DNA of 64,000 nt, taken from assembly GCA_009193035.1 (NCBI GenBank), contig SWDT01000002.1, positions 806,001 through 870,000 of the forward strand, read 5' to 3'. The DNA comes from Halicephalobus mephisto (Eukaryota > Nematoda > Chromadorea > Rhabditida > Panagrolaimidae). The translations under genes and the position numbers were made by a program. The notes beneath the pieces were generated by a model. The model was not told where the DNA came from. It searched no databases and saw nothing but the letters and a program-made list of their open reading frames with translations. This document shows, one piece after another, positions 20,196 through 32,671 of this stretch; position 1 is the first letter of the stretch, and each line of letters begins with the position of its first letter.

Positions 20196-22319
20196 GACTA
20201 AAAACGATCTAACCTAGCTTCATTCCATATCGCAGAAAGGCGGAATTTTCGCGAAAAACAAAAACAACAAAAATTTCGAAATAAAAAAAATCAAGGAAAT
20301 CGAAAACGGCAAATTATAAATGAAAAAAAATATTTCACCGTGACAGATTAAAAAGAAAAATTCTTCCAAGCGAGTCCAAATCAGGTTATCCAACTGCCTC
20401 AGGGGGTTGCAATTTTCTTTTTTTTTTCACACATTAATTTTAAAAAATTTCCATGAAAAACATAGATATTTCAAAGATTAACGATAAAAGAACATCCAAG
20501 CTTTATCAGATCCGGAATTGACTATTTCACAATCTCTGGGAAGTTTTATGTCAGACATAACAATTATTCAACAAAAATGGCGCCATTTTTGAAAAATAAA
20601 AAATTTCAACTTTTTAAAAATTTTTAAATCGTAAATCATTAATTAAAACTAAATTTAAAAATTATTTGATTTTTTTCAAATCTAAAAAATTAAAAATTAC
20701 TTTTAAGGATAAAAAAAGATTTTTCGAGATAACTAGATTCATTAATTAAATAAAAACTAAATTTAAAAAATTATTTGAATTATTTTAAAAAATCTTTCAA
20801 AAAGCCGATTTTTTGAGATACTGTAGTTCAGTAAAAAATCAGAAATTCAAGTTTTAAAAAATTCACATTTCTTAAATTTAAAAAAACCGAAAAATTCAGA
20901 AAAATTGATTTTTCGGGATGATCAGATTCATTAATTAAATTTAAAGTTAAAAATCGAAATTTTTTTAAATTTCTTAAAAAGCCGATTTTTTGGAGATATA
21001 GTGCTTCGTTAATTAAACTAGAATTTTTAAAAAATGTAAAAAAACCAAAAAATTCAGAAAAATCAGATTCGTTAATTAAATTAAAACTAAATTCAAAAAA
21101 TTATTTGAATTATTTAAAAAAATCTTTCAAAAAGCCGATTTTTTGGAGATACAGTGATTCGCTAATTAAACTAAAATCAAAGAAACACGTAAAAAACCTA
21201 TAAAAAAGTGGATTTTTCGGAATAACTAGATTCACTAATTAAATTAAAACTAAAAAATACTTTAAAAAATCCCCAAAAAATATTTTCTAGGATACTGTAA
21301 CTTGGAAAACATTTTTTAAATTTCAAAAATTGATTTTTTGAATTAGATTTTTAATAAAAATTAAAACTAAACTAAAACAACATTACAATTCCCAAAAAAT
21401 CACGGATTTTGCCTGAGGGCTTATTGCGAGCGAATGACCAGTTTCCGGAAACTCACACAGTGTCAACAAGGGGTTCCATTTTCAAAGGTTTCTTTTATAT
21501 CGATAAAAAACCCAAAAACTAATAATTTCCGGTGTAAATATTCTTTAAAAAACCTCATTGGTCATATTTCTTATCTATCAAAAACTAAAAAAAGAAAAAC
21601 TTCAGATTGTACAATTAATCTTTGACCAAAATTTTTATTCAATTATAATCCATTTTTCAGGTGCTATGTATGCAGAAAATAAACATTATAATCAGCTCAA
21701 AATAAGCTCAATAAACAAAGGAATTTCTTTTCTATAGTAAAAAAATTATTTTTCAAATTAGTTTTTCTAAAATAAATATTTTTAAAACTAAAGTTATTTC
21801 TAAAAAAAAGTTACTTTTAAATAAAAAAAATCACTTTTAAATTAAAGTTTTGTTCAAATAAAAAAATAAATTCTAAAATAATAAAAAAAAATAAATTCTA
21901 ATATGATAGAAAAAAATAAATTCTAAAATAATAAAAAAAATAATTTCTAATATGATAAAAAAAATAATTTTTAAAATTAAAAAACTTACATTTTAAAAAA
22001 AATTTCAACATTTTTTCCATAAAAATTTTAAAATCCACAACTCGTGCTTTTTTTGAAAACAAAAATATAAAAAATTCTATTTGAAATTTTTTCACGGAAA
22101 TGTTTTCAGATCACTGTTATTCAAAAATCATAAAATACAATATCTATGTTAATCCATTTGAGGGTGTTTATTTAAAAACCACAAAAATCAAACTTCACAT
22201 ATAAATTTTATATTTTTGTTTTTCAAAAAAATTATTATTTTCCAAAATTAAAAACCAATAAATTTGCAAAAATCCAAATCGGGAAAAATAAAAAGAAAAA
22301 AAATAATTTCCAAGATGCT
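20196..22319. repeat. AT-rich intergenic block with a ~100-bp tandem repeat
   Basis: From about 20620 to 21300 five or six diverged units share TTAATTAAATTAAAACTAAA, a run of CTTTCAAAAAGCCGATTTTT and GAGATACTGTAGTTC. The remainder is low-complexity AT sequence. Short less AT-rich islands at 20345-20410, 20500-20560 and 21420-21490 have no convincing open frame. Confidence 0.6.
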
Positions 22320-22870
22320 TCAGGACCTGAAACTAAAAAATCCGGTTCATTCCAGCACGGAATAAACTCAATGCTGATGCTATTGTAAACACGCAAGCCC
22401 TGAGGTCCTCACGTCTTCGTCCTCGAGATTTTCGGAGCGACAAAAAAAATCGTTTTTTCTCAAACATTACAAAACACGAGTAAATCCTTCAAAAAAAAAA
22501 ATGTTCCATATGACACGATTACATTTCAACTGAAAAAGGAAGCTGGTCAAAACTAAAGGGTCTTGTACGAAAAATGTTTGAATGAAAGCTGCGGAGTCTC
22601 ACTCAACAAACACCCTCGGTCTTGTTCCAATCCGTTATTCGGGAGATCTTTGCGCAAGACAAAGGACAAACTAAGATCTTTGAATTATTGGCCTAAAAGA
22701 AAGTAAAATTTTGCAATCAATGAAAAAGATCACAGATGGATTTCTCAGCGACTTTCGAAAGACAAGGTGCATACGGGCATATTTGGAACGGACAAACACG
22801 AATCTTCCGATTATCCTTAGGATATGGAGAATCTTCTTAAAATCACATCTCAACAACAAACAAAAATCAT
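22320..22870 (-). other. GC-richer islands, possible 3' exons of the minus-strand gene at 24.9 kb
   Basis: Within AT-rich sequence two islands (about 22330-22450 and 22590-22860) have mixed composition like exons. On the minus strand open stretches such as RIIGRFVFVRSKYARMHL with a splice-like GATTTTAAG before it, and SLRKSRGRRREDLRACVF, can be read. I could not join them in phase with each other to a protein I recognise. They may be exons of the upstream gene, a non-coding transcript, or remnants of one. Confidence 0.3.
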
Positions 22871-23740
22871 ACAATTTATGTTAAAATTCTGGAAATTTCG
22901 AATTTTTCATATAAAAATTCTAAAAATCTTTTACTTTTTACACAAGAAAAAGAAATTTCCAGTTTTTCTTAGAAAAATCAACAAAATCAAATTTTTCATA
23001 TAAAAAAGTTACAAAATTTCATATTTTTACGTAAAAACTTCAATTCTATACAAAAAAATTACAAACTTTTCAAGTTTTTTATGTTAAAAAATCAAAGAAA
23101 TTTTAATAAAAATTACAAAATTTCATTTTTTTATTCAAAAAATTACGAAATTTTCATTTTTTTTTATTTAAAAAACTACAAAATTTTCATTTTTTATTTA
23201 AAAAGGTAAAAAATTTCGATTTTTTATAATAAAAAATTACAAAATTTTCATTTTCTATTTTAAAAATTAAGAAATTTCAAAATTTTTTCGACACAAAATG
23301 CAAGATTTTTAAATCTTTTATATGACCTAGACTTTCACAAATGAATCACCTATTACTATTACTTTGATAAGAAATAACATGAAGAAAATTGAATTACGTC
23401 AATATGAACGTATTTAGATAACCCGGAATTTTTATCAAAAAGGTCAAATCTCAAAGATATCTGATTCATCAAATAAAAATTTCTATTTCCACATTTCAGA
23501 ATTGTCTGACAAGCCTTTTCGACAGCATACAAACCAAAATAAATTCCTAAAGATGAATGGAATATCGTCGGCAAACAGGAAATTTAACAGTAAACTTTCC
23601 AAAAATATTTTTTAAGAAATTTAACAGTAAACTTTCCAAAAATATTTTCTAAGAAATTTAATAGTAAACTTTCCAAAAATATTTTCTAAGAAATTTAAAA
23701 AACTCAATCGGATGCATTTTTTAAAATAAAAAAAACAAAC

Positions 23741-24927
23741 CTGATTTATCCTATTTAATCTAATATAATATTGGAGTTCTTCCAGAGTTCCATAAGCCAC
23801 ATCACATCGTAATTTTCTAAGATCAGAGAATACTGTAAATGGTTGACCCTGAAAGGATTCCATAAACATACACCATATGGGATTTCCTTGAGTGAATTAT
23901 TGACCCAAAATTATGGATTTTTCCTGGCCATGAAGAGGGCACGAAATTGTCGGCCCCACTAATGCCCGAGGAACATTTCCGGACTTAAATCAATAAAATC
24001 GTTATAAATTTTGTTTTAAAGAAAACATTCAAATTTTGAAATTTTTATATTTATTAATTAAAAAGTAGATCCATATAAAAACTGAAATGTGGAATTACTA
24101 CAATTCCCAAAGTAAGAAATATTAAAAATAATTTAAAATTAATAAAATTCAATAAACTTAAAAAATGAAAAATAATTTAAAATTAAAGTTATTTTAAACT
24201 TTAAGAAGGAAAAAGTAAATTAAAATCATTCTGAAAACTAAAAAATACAAATAATTTAAAACTACTTTAATTATTCAAATTTTTAAATTCAAAAATTTAA
24301 ATAATTTACAATTATTGCAGATTTTCGAAATTAAAAAAGTCAGAAAAAAAGTGAAAAAGTACTAATTCTAAAAAAACGAAAAATTATCTTAATTTCTAAG
24401 ATTTAAAAATAATTTAAAATTACCAAGAATTTGAAAGTTGATAAATGCATACAAAATTATTGTAAATTTTCAAATTAAAAAAGTTAAAGAAAAAGTGAAA
24501 AATACTAATTTTGAGAATTCAAAAACGTAAAGAAAATTGGGTTCATGAGTGTGGCGATAAATCATTCATAAACAGACCACGTTTAATGATAAAATGAATA
24601 TGCGAAATGCAACAAAAAACCGACCTTTTCCTCGACGAAGGAATGTTGTTGTCTGAATTTCGACGAACTGCTTCGGTTGCCGGTTGCGAGGGATCTCTTC
24701 GGTCCAAGTCTCAGTGATCTTCGGATAGCTGTTGAAAGTCTACTACTGAATCCAGAATTGTACTGTGAATCATGAGAAACACCTCTAGTGAAGAATCCGG
24801 GCTGATCCAAATCTGAATCATCCTCGATAGAACCCCCGCCTCGGAACGTGACTTTACTCGGGCTCGCAACCGCCTTCTCCACCAGACTACCATTCACCGT
24901 CGCCAAATTATTCTGCACATCTGTCAT
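23741..24927 (-). CDS. Unidentified protein, first two coding exons (gene incomplete)
   Basis: Two minus-strand exons with proper splice sites are both in phase 0: 24625-24927 (101 codons from ATG; TTTTTTCAG stands just before, possibly a spliced-leader site) and 23741-23848 (36 codons). The first encodes a disordered, Ser/Gly-rich segment with a basic patch (STAIRRSLRLGPKRS). The second reads FTVFSDLRKLRCDVAYG and TLEELQYYIRLNRINQ, which has the look of the start of a helical or ankyrin-like domain. The next exon is not clear: an acceptor near 23530 gives a stop after 16 codons, and candidate islands lie at 22.3-22.9 kb. I do not recognise the family. The 303- and 108-bp exons in phase make a real gene likely. 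Confidence 0.5.
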
Positions 24928-25449
24928 GTCACTGAAAAAACATAAAATTCATATAAAAAAATTTAAAAAAATTTAAAATTTATATAAAATTAAAAATACA
25001 AAGCAAAGATCGAAAGGGAACCAAATAAAAAGTTTCTCGACGCGAATAATGGAAGACAAATATGTCGCTTACCTTGGGAAATGAAACCAAGCATCAAATA
25101 ATTGGACAGATTAGTTCGTAAATGTCGCCTTTACTCAAAGGAAAAAAGTTTTTCTCTCTTCAGACCAAAAAAATTCGATACCGTTAAACGACCATTTTTT
25201 CCTTTTGGACCAGAAATCGATATGATTAAACAAAGAGCGCCAAATTTGAAAATTATTCAATTTTATTTTTTTTCATTTTTTGTAGTCATTATTTTTTAAA
25301 AAAACAAGTTTTTGTTTAGTTCCGTGAAATCCAGATTTTTCGTCAATTGCTGTCGCGTGGTTTTCTTTTCGGGAAAAATTTTGTTTTTGCTACGTGTTTT
25401 CGGTTGTCAGTTGATATATTGACTATTTATTAAACAAAATTGTTTTTTC

Positions 25450-25451
25450 AG
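25450..25451 (+). promoter_or_regulatory. Candidate spliced-leader acceptor of the FAM114A-like gene
   Basis: TTTTTTCAG ends two bases before the ATG at 25454. Motif and distance fit nematode trans-splicing; not proven. Confidence 0.5.
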
Positions 25452-25453
25452 AT

Positions 25454-28400
25454 ATGACAGATTCTGACAGTGATTCTTTTCATTCAGCTACGGAAGGAGA
25501 GGATTTGGAAGTTGAAGAACGTCAAAAAGAAGATTTCAAAGAATCTCCTCCGTCCACGAGCCGGAAGACTCCCGAACTCGACAAAACCTCCGAATCCGTC
25601 TACAATGACGCTGAACAAGTTTTAAAACCTCCTCTGGAGAACCTGGATTCTGAATTCGAGAAACCAGAATCTCCTGTGAACAAAGCCGAAGAAGGATGGG
25701 AGGATTTCGGAGATGAAGCGGATTCTGAAGGCGATTCCGACGTCGAGAAGGTCGAATCCGACGAAGGAGAATACTATCATCGACAAATGATGGACAAGAA
25801 GCTCATGCCACCTCCGCCGTTGCCTGAACGCGAAGAAAGAAAAAAAGAAACAAAGAATTCTGGAGGGCTTTTTGATTGGACTGCGATTCACAACGTCGTC
25901 AGCGCTGTCGGTGAGTGTTTCAATCAATATGGCATCACGCGGCCTTAGGCTATTTGTTTATTAAATTTCGCTCAAGAATCTCTATGGGGATTTTCGAAAA
26001 TTGTATGTTTTTATCATTTTAGGTATGTTCTCAGGTTCCTACTTCATATATGAATTTTAAGGATGCAAAAAATGGAATAGAAACTTGTGGGAAATGTTTC
26101 TGTGAAAATAGGCTTCTGAATTACTTCAAAATAGATGTACAAACACCCTGGGAATGGATTTTGAAGTGGTTTTTGCTAATAAGTCCTGGAATTTATGAAT
26201 AAAGCTTCCAACCCCCGCGAATGAGCTCCTGAACCCCCTGCGAACGAATTCCTAAATCCTTCCGCAGGTGCATTCTAAAGTACTTGGGAATAAGCCTCTA
26301 AACCTCGTGGTTATGCTCCTGAACCCCCTGCGAACGAATTCCTCTGCTAACATATCTCTAAATGTCTTCCAAACAGACCTTCAAATTTCCTTGTAAATGA
26401 ATTCCTAAATTTTTCTGCTAGTGAATTTTTAAATTTCTCGTAGATAAACTCTTAGAATTATGAATTAACCTCATTAATCCTCTGTAAATCAACGCTTTAT
26501 TCATTGAGTTTTTACAATTTTCTTGTTTTTTCGATTTTCCCTAATTTAATCAACCTGCAAAGAATAACAACACGGATTCCATATATGAATTTTATTTCAG
26601 GTGAGGGGATTTCCAATGCTGTTGAATCTGGACTCGGATTGCCGCCTCCAGAAGAAGCTGCTAGACTTTCTGTGGCTCAACGAAGAAGGATTTTGGAAGA
26701 ATCTCAAAAAATCAAAGAACCCGAACCGTCTCTGTCCTCCGACGAAGGCGGTGTTTCTCCAGAAGGAAGCATCCACGGATTACCGATCCATCATGCTAGA
26801 TCACATTCACAATCTGGGTTTTCTTCTCTTCTGGGTGGATTTGGATCAATAGTGAATGGATCGTTGGATGTTTTGGAGACTCTTGGGAAGAAAACCTTTG
26901 AAACTTTGACAATCAAAGACGAAACTGAAAAAAGAAGATTCATTTTGCAACCGGATAAAGGGATTAATTTATCCGATATTTTGAGAGAGTTAAAAGAATC
27001 AGAAGATGGTCCAAGTAATTCCCCGAAAATGATGGCTTTCGGAAATAGTCTGGCCAGAAATACTGGGATCAGTTTTTTGAAGGAATTTGAAGACAACGAT
27101 GGCCTAGTTCATTTGGAATGTTTCGAGCTTTTGTCCAAGGATTATTTTGCTGAAAAAGTTGCAAATAAGCAATTTATGTAAGTTTTATAATCTAATTTGA
27201 AAAATCAACAATGTATTGTAATTTTTTGAATATTTATGAGTGTTTTTATGTAATAAGTAACCACTGGGGTGGGCAGAGGTTTTAATTCTTCTTGTGACTC
27301 TGATCCAGAAATTTCTAAATTTATATAGAATGTAATTTTAAAATATTACGAAATAATCATGGTATAAAATCAAAATTTTAGGCTAATTAGAATTTTCTAG
27401 AAATTTTGCAAAAATTTGAATTTTCAATTTTTTATAATAACTTTATTATGAAATAATCGTGATGTAAATTCAAAGTTTTAAATTACTGTAGTTTCTCAAA
27501 ACTCTAAAAATTTTTTAAAGTAATTTTGTGAAAATCCTAATTTTCGGTTTTTTATAATAACTTTATTATGAAATCACATAAAATTACAAAACTACTGCTG
27601 TAAAATAAAACTTCAAATTACTGTAATTTCTCAAAACTCTAAAAAATTTTTAAAGTAATTTTGTGAAAATTCCAATTTTCGATTTTTTATAATAACTTTA
27701 TTATGAAATCACAAAATTACAAAACTACTGCTGTAAAATAAAACTTCAAATTACTGTAGTTTTTCAAAATTCTCGTCAAGACCAGTAATAATGTTTATTT
27801 TTGGATTTTTGTGATTTTACAATAATTTTCAGAAAATTCGATGATCGTTTGGCTGGATTCTGTCTCGAAGACGTAAGTGAATGTCCTACTGATGATTTCT
27901 TGAAGGGAATTAAGAAGCAAATGACGAAATTTAATGGATATAAACCTAATCCTTTGACAGATGCAAATACGGATTTGACAAGTACTTTAACTGATTTACA
28001 GTCAAAAGTTGACAGAGGAGAATCAATTTCCGTCGATGAATTCCATAAGTTGGCCATTGTAGCTTTGGCGAAATTGACAGCCAGAGCTATTGAATGTCTT
28101 TGTAGACTTATCCAGCAGATGATAGTGTCTCAACAAAGTCCTGATCTCGAATCTGTTTTTACTTTCACTTATTTGGTCTGTAGAAGACTTTCGTTCTTCG
28201 CTTCACAATATGCAAATTTACTGTCATTATTGGAACAAACAAGCAAAGTAGAAGAAGCCGTGACGAATATATTTTTTGAATGCTCTAATGCATGTCTTTA
28301 TTTGAAGAAAGCGCTGGAGTTGGCCAGACCGTTTTTCCCGGACGATGGATTTCGTTTTAATCCGAAAGATGAACTTATGAATCCTGGACCAGTGAATGAA

Positions 28401-28469
28401 CCAAAACCTCAATTGACGAAAGGAAAAAGTAACACATCTTCGGAAGATGGAGAATGGGAAAACTGGTGA
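25454..28469 (+). CDS. FAM114A: FAM114A (NOXP20/DUF719) family protein
   Basis: FAM114A1/2 proteins are poorly known peripheral proteins linked to Rab2 and the Golgi. Three exons (25454-25910, 26601-27177, 27833-28469) join in frame to 556 aa, near the family's usual 500-560. Residues 1-135 are acidic and disordered. The family core begins at the first junction with LFDWTAIHNVVSAVGEGISN, equivalent to the WG-x-x-LLSSASATVATVG region of vertebrate members, then a proline-rich linker, and a second core block LLGGFGSIVNGSLDVLETLGKKTFETL with the expected LDxLExxGKKTxE motif. The C-terminal half is helical (FHKLAIVALAKLTARAIECL) and ends in an acidic tryptophan motif, EDGEWENW. Intron 2 contains tandem repeats. 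The next gene starts 398 bp downstream on the same strand. Confidence 0.85.
27330..27775. repeat. ~120-bp tandem repeat in FAM114A-like intron 2
   Basis: Three to four units share TTTTTTATAATAACTTTATTATGAAAT, ACAAAACTACTGCTGTAAAAT and AAATTACTGTAGTTT. The final part is a TACTGTAG word seen throughout the window. The intron is otherwise AT filler. Confidence 0.75.
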
Positions 28470-28859
28470 TTTTTTGAGTGTACGGTAATTGATTTCCTAA
28501 GGATATGGAATTCTGAAGGGTGTTTAGTCCTTGATTTTTTAAATTTGTTCAAAGAAATTATGAAATCAGGAAATACCCTGAGGAAATGAAGTATCCCTAT
28601 TACCGTATTGTTATTTTGTTCTTGTGTGCTGGAATTAACGGGATTTTTTAAAGTTATTTTTTTTGAAAACATTCGAAAAAAATGTATACAGATTTTTGAT
28701 AAATTTCTTTTTAATTTTTGAAGAAATTAAAGCTGTTATTGTCAGTAATATTACTGTAGTTTTTTTAAATAGAAATTTTTATTTTTTTTAAATTGAAATT
28801 TTTATTTTTTTTTTAATTGAAATTTTTGTTTTTTTAAAATTGAAATTTTTGTTTTTTTT

Positions 28860-28861
28860 AG
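28860..28861 (+). promoter_or_regulatory. Candidate spliced-leader acceptor (SL2-type position) of the phospholipase gene
   Basis: GTTTTTTTTAG ends six bases before the ATG at 28868 and 391 bp after the FAM114A-like stop. In nematodes a downstream operon gene is separated by such a site. The 28470-28867 spacer holds no gene, only AT-rich sequence and a TACTGTAG word. Confidence 0.45.
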
Positions 28862-28867
28862 GTAATT

Positions 28868-31800
28868 ATGATGAATAGTTTGTTTAAATCGGCCCTTCAA
28901 GGGGTTGTTCAGAAGATGGCAACTCCGGAAAATGTACAATCGACGCTGCAATTTGTGCAAGAAAAATTTAAAGAAGTTCCGAAATCTCAAACGGAATCAA
29001 GAATTACAGATGTTAAATTAGATGATTATGTTAAAAAAATCTCAGATTCGAAATTAGGGAATTTTCCGGTGTATTTGGCTAAAGATGGAAATTTTAAAAT
29101 TATATATGAAAAAATTGGAAAACAAGTTTTTTCAACAAATGTTCAAGAAGAAGCTTTAGTTTTAGCAGGGATTCTGGAGAGAGCGGTTGAACTTGTTTTT
29201 GAAGCTTGTAAGTTGCAATTGTTTTAAAAAAATAATTTTCAAAATTAAAAAAAACAAATTTTTAAAATTAAAAAAATATATTTTTGAAATTTTTAAAAAA
29301 TAATTTTCAAAATTAAAAAAACAAATTTTCGGAATTTAAAAAAAAATTATTTCCAAAATTAAAAAAAAAAAAACAAATTTTTAAAATTAAAAAAAATTTT
29401 TGAAGTTTTTAAAAACAAATTTTTAAAATTAAAAAAAATTTTTGAAGTTTTTAAAAAATAATTTTTTGAAATTTTATAAAAAATTTTGTAATTAAAAAAA
29501 TTAAAATTTATAAAAATAGAAAAACGGTAAATTTTACAATTCGTGCCTATATTTGTTTTTTTGAATTTCTGAAAAATCAGATTTTGTAAACATGAAAAAT
29601 AATAAATTTGGTAATTTTTAAAATTGAAATATAATCGTTTTTTTACTTTTTTTGAACTTTCTAGGAAATTCTAAAATTTCAAATTTTTTGGATTTTTGCA
29701 AGGTGGAATTTTTAAAAATTTTTAATGATTAATTTTTTGATTATTTTAAAATTTTCAATTTTTAGAATACTGTATTGTAAATTTCAGACAATTTCAACAA
29801 ACTGGAGGCTTTGATTGAAACTATTCTTTCTCATCAAACTTGGTCAGAATTCCATCTTGCGTGTTCTGTGGGATGTCCTTCTTTTGTTTCGACATTTTTG
29901 GGAAAACTGGCAAATGAAGAAAAATCAAAAATTGTAATCAATACTCGAACGAACGATACTGGAGATCTTCCGATTCATTTGGCTGTGAAAAACGGTCATT
30001 TGGAAATAGTGAGTCTTTTGATTATCCTGGGAGCAGATCCGAAAGCCAAAGACAGAAGAGGAAGATGCAGTTTTCATCTGGCAGCAATGAACGGGATTAC
30101 TGTATTGGAAAAATTATTAAAAGATTCAAAAAATTCAGGAATTTTGGAAAAAGATAACGATGGAAAAATGCCATTAATATTGGCTGGAGAAGAAAGAAAT
30201 ATCCAAGCTGTACATTTGCTAGCGAGAGTATTGGATTACGAAATATATAAAAAAATGATATATGAAGGAAATCAGCCACTTCATTCGTCGAATATTGGAC
30301 CTTGGAGGAAACTTACAGCAGAAGCGATTTTGGAAGAACATCCGGAATTTATCGAAGTTCCGGATTCTCTAAATCAAACACCACTAGTTGCGAACACGAA
30401 AGCAGGGGATGTGGATATGGTTTTGGTCCTGATTGCCCACGGGGCTAATGTGGATCAGGCGGACAGAGAAGGCAAAACTCCACTCATATATGCAATGGAA
30501 AAAGGATCGATGTGTTTAGTTAAATTGTATCTCGCTCTGGGAGCGGATTACAGATCTGATGGATTTAAAAAAGAATTTTCAAACTTGAAATCAGGAAAAA
30601 ATCAAATAATGGATTTAATAAAACAACTTCAACCAGAAGAAAGACCTAAACCGAAAAGTTTTTTTGATTTAACTCAGAAAAGAATACTACAGGAATCAAA
30701 AAAATCAAAAAAACTTAGATTACTGTCGTTGGATGGAGGCGGCATAAGGGGTCTAGCGAGTGTTTTGATTTTGACAACCCTGGAATCGAGATTAAGGAAA
30801 AAATTAAACAAACCTGAAGTTAAATTGATTGATTATTTTGATTGGATTGCTGGAACGTCTACCGGAGCTATTATTGGACTGGGATTGATATCGGGGAAAT
30901 CGACAATGGATGTCCTAAGGCTGTACTTGAGATTTAGGGATAAAGTTTTCTGTGGAAAACGACCATATGACACCAGAAGATTAGAATTGGTTCTTCAGAA
31001 GGAATTCGGATTAAATACTACGTTATCTGAAGTGGCTTCTGGATCTGACAAGAGGATTTTTGTAACGACGACAAATGCGAAAACGATTCCGCCAGAATTG
31101 GTTTTGATGAGGAATTACGAAATGTATGGAGAAGAATCAACCATCGGAATCAAGGTTTGGTATGCAGCTAGATGCTCCAGTGCGGCTCCGACGTATTTTG
31201 AAGCTGTGGATTCTAAATATCTGGATGGAGGATTGATGGCGAATAATCCATGTTCTGACTTGATGGTAGAAGTAGCAAAGTTCGCGGAATATTCCAGAGT
31301 ACAAGTAAGCGAAAAAACTTTAAAAATCATGTTATTATAAAAATTAAAAATCAGTTTTTAAGAAATTTTAGGATTGTCAGAAAGGAAGAAAGAACGAGAG
31401 TGAGGACAGCGCGAGTCAATTTAGGTGGAATTGCCAGATTTACCTTTTTTCATTTTCACTCGCTCTCGCGCGGGAATTCGAAAATTTCAAAAAATTAAAA
31501 TATAAAAATTTAATTTTGTTCACGAAATTGTCTCGAAACGAGACTTTGGGGTTTTAGGAGCTTTTAGAACTGCCCTAAAAAATAAGAAAACGGGTAGATT
31601 TTAGTAACAAAGTACCAGATTTACTACTTTTTCTACTTTGATGAAGTTCTTTTTTGCTGCGTGGAAATTTGGACATGTTGAAAAACTTTGTTTCATTTTT
31701 TTTAAATTTAAAACTTTTCAGAATCAAAAAGTACCAGAAATTGGATGTGTTTTGTCCATAGGCACAGGGAAATGCCCACCGAAAGAGACTAAAGTCACGA

Positions 31801-32120
31801 GTATAAATATGCCTACTGGATTTGCGGATATCTTGCAGAATGGGATTTCGTCCATTTCGGGGATAATGTCCCTTAGTAAGATGTTCATTGATCAAATATG
31901 CTCGAGTGATGGACCAGTTGTGGAGAGGGCTCAAGCTTTGGCACATGCCAATGGAGCTCCGTTCTTTAGGTTGACACCTAATCTGGCGATGGAAGTGGAT
32001 CTGGATTCGGCAGAAGACCAAACTGTGGTCGAACTTCTGTGGGCCGCCAGATGCCACTCTGAAAAAACGGCAAACCACGACATAAACGATCTAGTCGAGA
32101 TTTTAACTGTTGAAGCATAA
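28868..32120 (+). CDS. PLA2G6: Calcium-independent phospholipase A2, ankyrin-patatin type (iPLA2-beta/PNPLA9)
   Basis: Group VI PLA2 cleaves the sn-2 acyl chain of phospholipids and remodels membranes without calcium. Exons 28868-29207, 29788-31304 and 31722-32120 give 751 aa, the same size as the short human form. After an N-terminal domain, ankyrin repeats occupy about residues 150-390 (GDLPIHLAVKNGHLEIVSLL, LLARVLDYE, TPLVANTKAGDVDMVLVLIA, TPLIYAMEKGS). The patatin domain has the oxyanion loop LSLDGGGIRGL near residue 420, the nucleophile elbow GTSTG near 468, and the catalytic aspartate in YLDGGLMANNP near 592, so all catalytic elements are intact. The C-terminus runs to about residue 751 with GCVLSIGTGKCPP and a helical end. 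Intron 2 carries a copy of the dispersed GAATTCCCGCG repeat. Polyadenylation signal at 32129. Confidence 0.94.
31375..31490 (-). repeat. Inverted copy of the dispersed GAATTCCCGCG repeat in an iPLA2 intron
   Basis: Reading the minus strand gives GAATTCCCGCGCGAGAGCGAG, a GGTAAATCTGGCAATT box, then GACTCGCGCTGTCCTCACTCTCG, almost the same text as the direct copy at 51057-51150 over about 95 bp. Confidence 0.85.
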
Positions 32121-32128
32121 TTATACAT

Positions 32129-32134
32129 AATAAA
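32129..32134 (+). terminator. AATAAA polyadenylation signal of iPLA2
   Basis: AATAAA lies nine bases after the stop codon at 32118-32120. From 32135 to 32671 there is no gene; a moderately GC-rich stretch (about 32340-32440) may hold promoter elements of the next gene. Confidence 0.6.
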
Positions 32135-32671
32135 AGTATTGTATATTGGGAAATTAAAAATATTAATTTTTATATAAAAATTAAAAAACATGAATTTTCA
32201 TGGGAATAAAGAACAAAGTATGTATCGGCTTTTGTATACATAAGTAAAGTAATATGTGAATTTCACATAAATAGCGGAAAATTGAAGATTTAATGAGTAC
32301 AGTAAGAAAAAGCAAATGCACAAAATTGAGGTAAAAATTCAACGCGGCGTTGGCAAACCGTCACGAATGAACACACTCGCACCGCTCGTTGCTGGCAAAG
32401 ACCCAGGCGAGTCGGTATAACTGGCCCGAATTTTCCCACCAATTTTTCCATTTTTTATATGAATTAACCAGGAATGTTTTTCACCCGTTCAGCTTTTTAA
32501 TATGTGCGATACCACTTAAAAAATAAAATTTCCAAATTTTCCAGAATTTCAAGTCCGTTTTGGAAAGTTATTCATTTTTTTCTTCTCGCGGTTTTGGTGT
32601 GGTAAATTTTATTAAATTTTTAAAGTTTTCATATATAAATTTTAGATTCCATCAATTCAGAATTCTCCAGA

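Noticed and set aside
22671..22874. Independent 67-codon protein gene
   Set aside because: No signal or family and competing open frames; kept only as a possible exon island.
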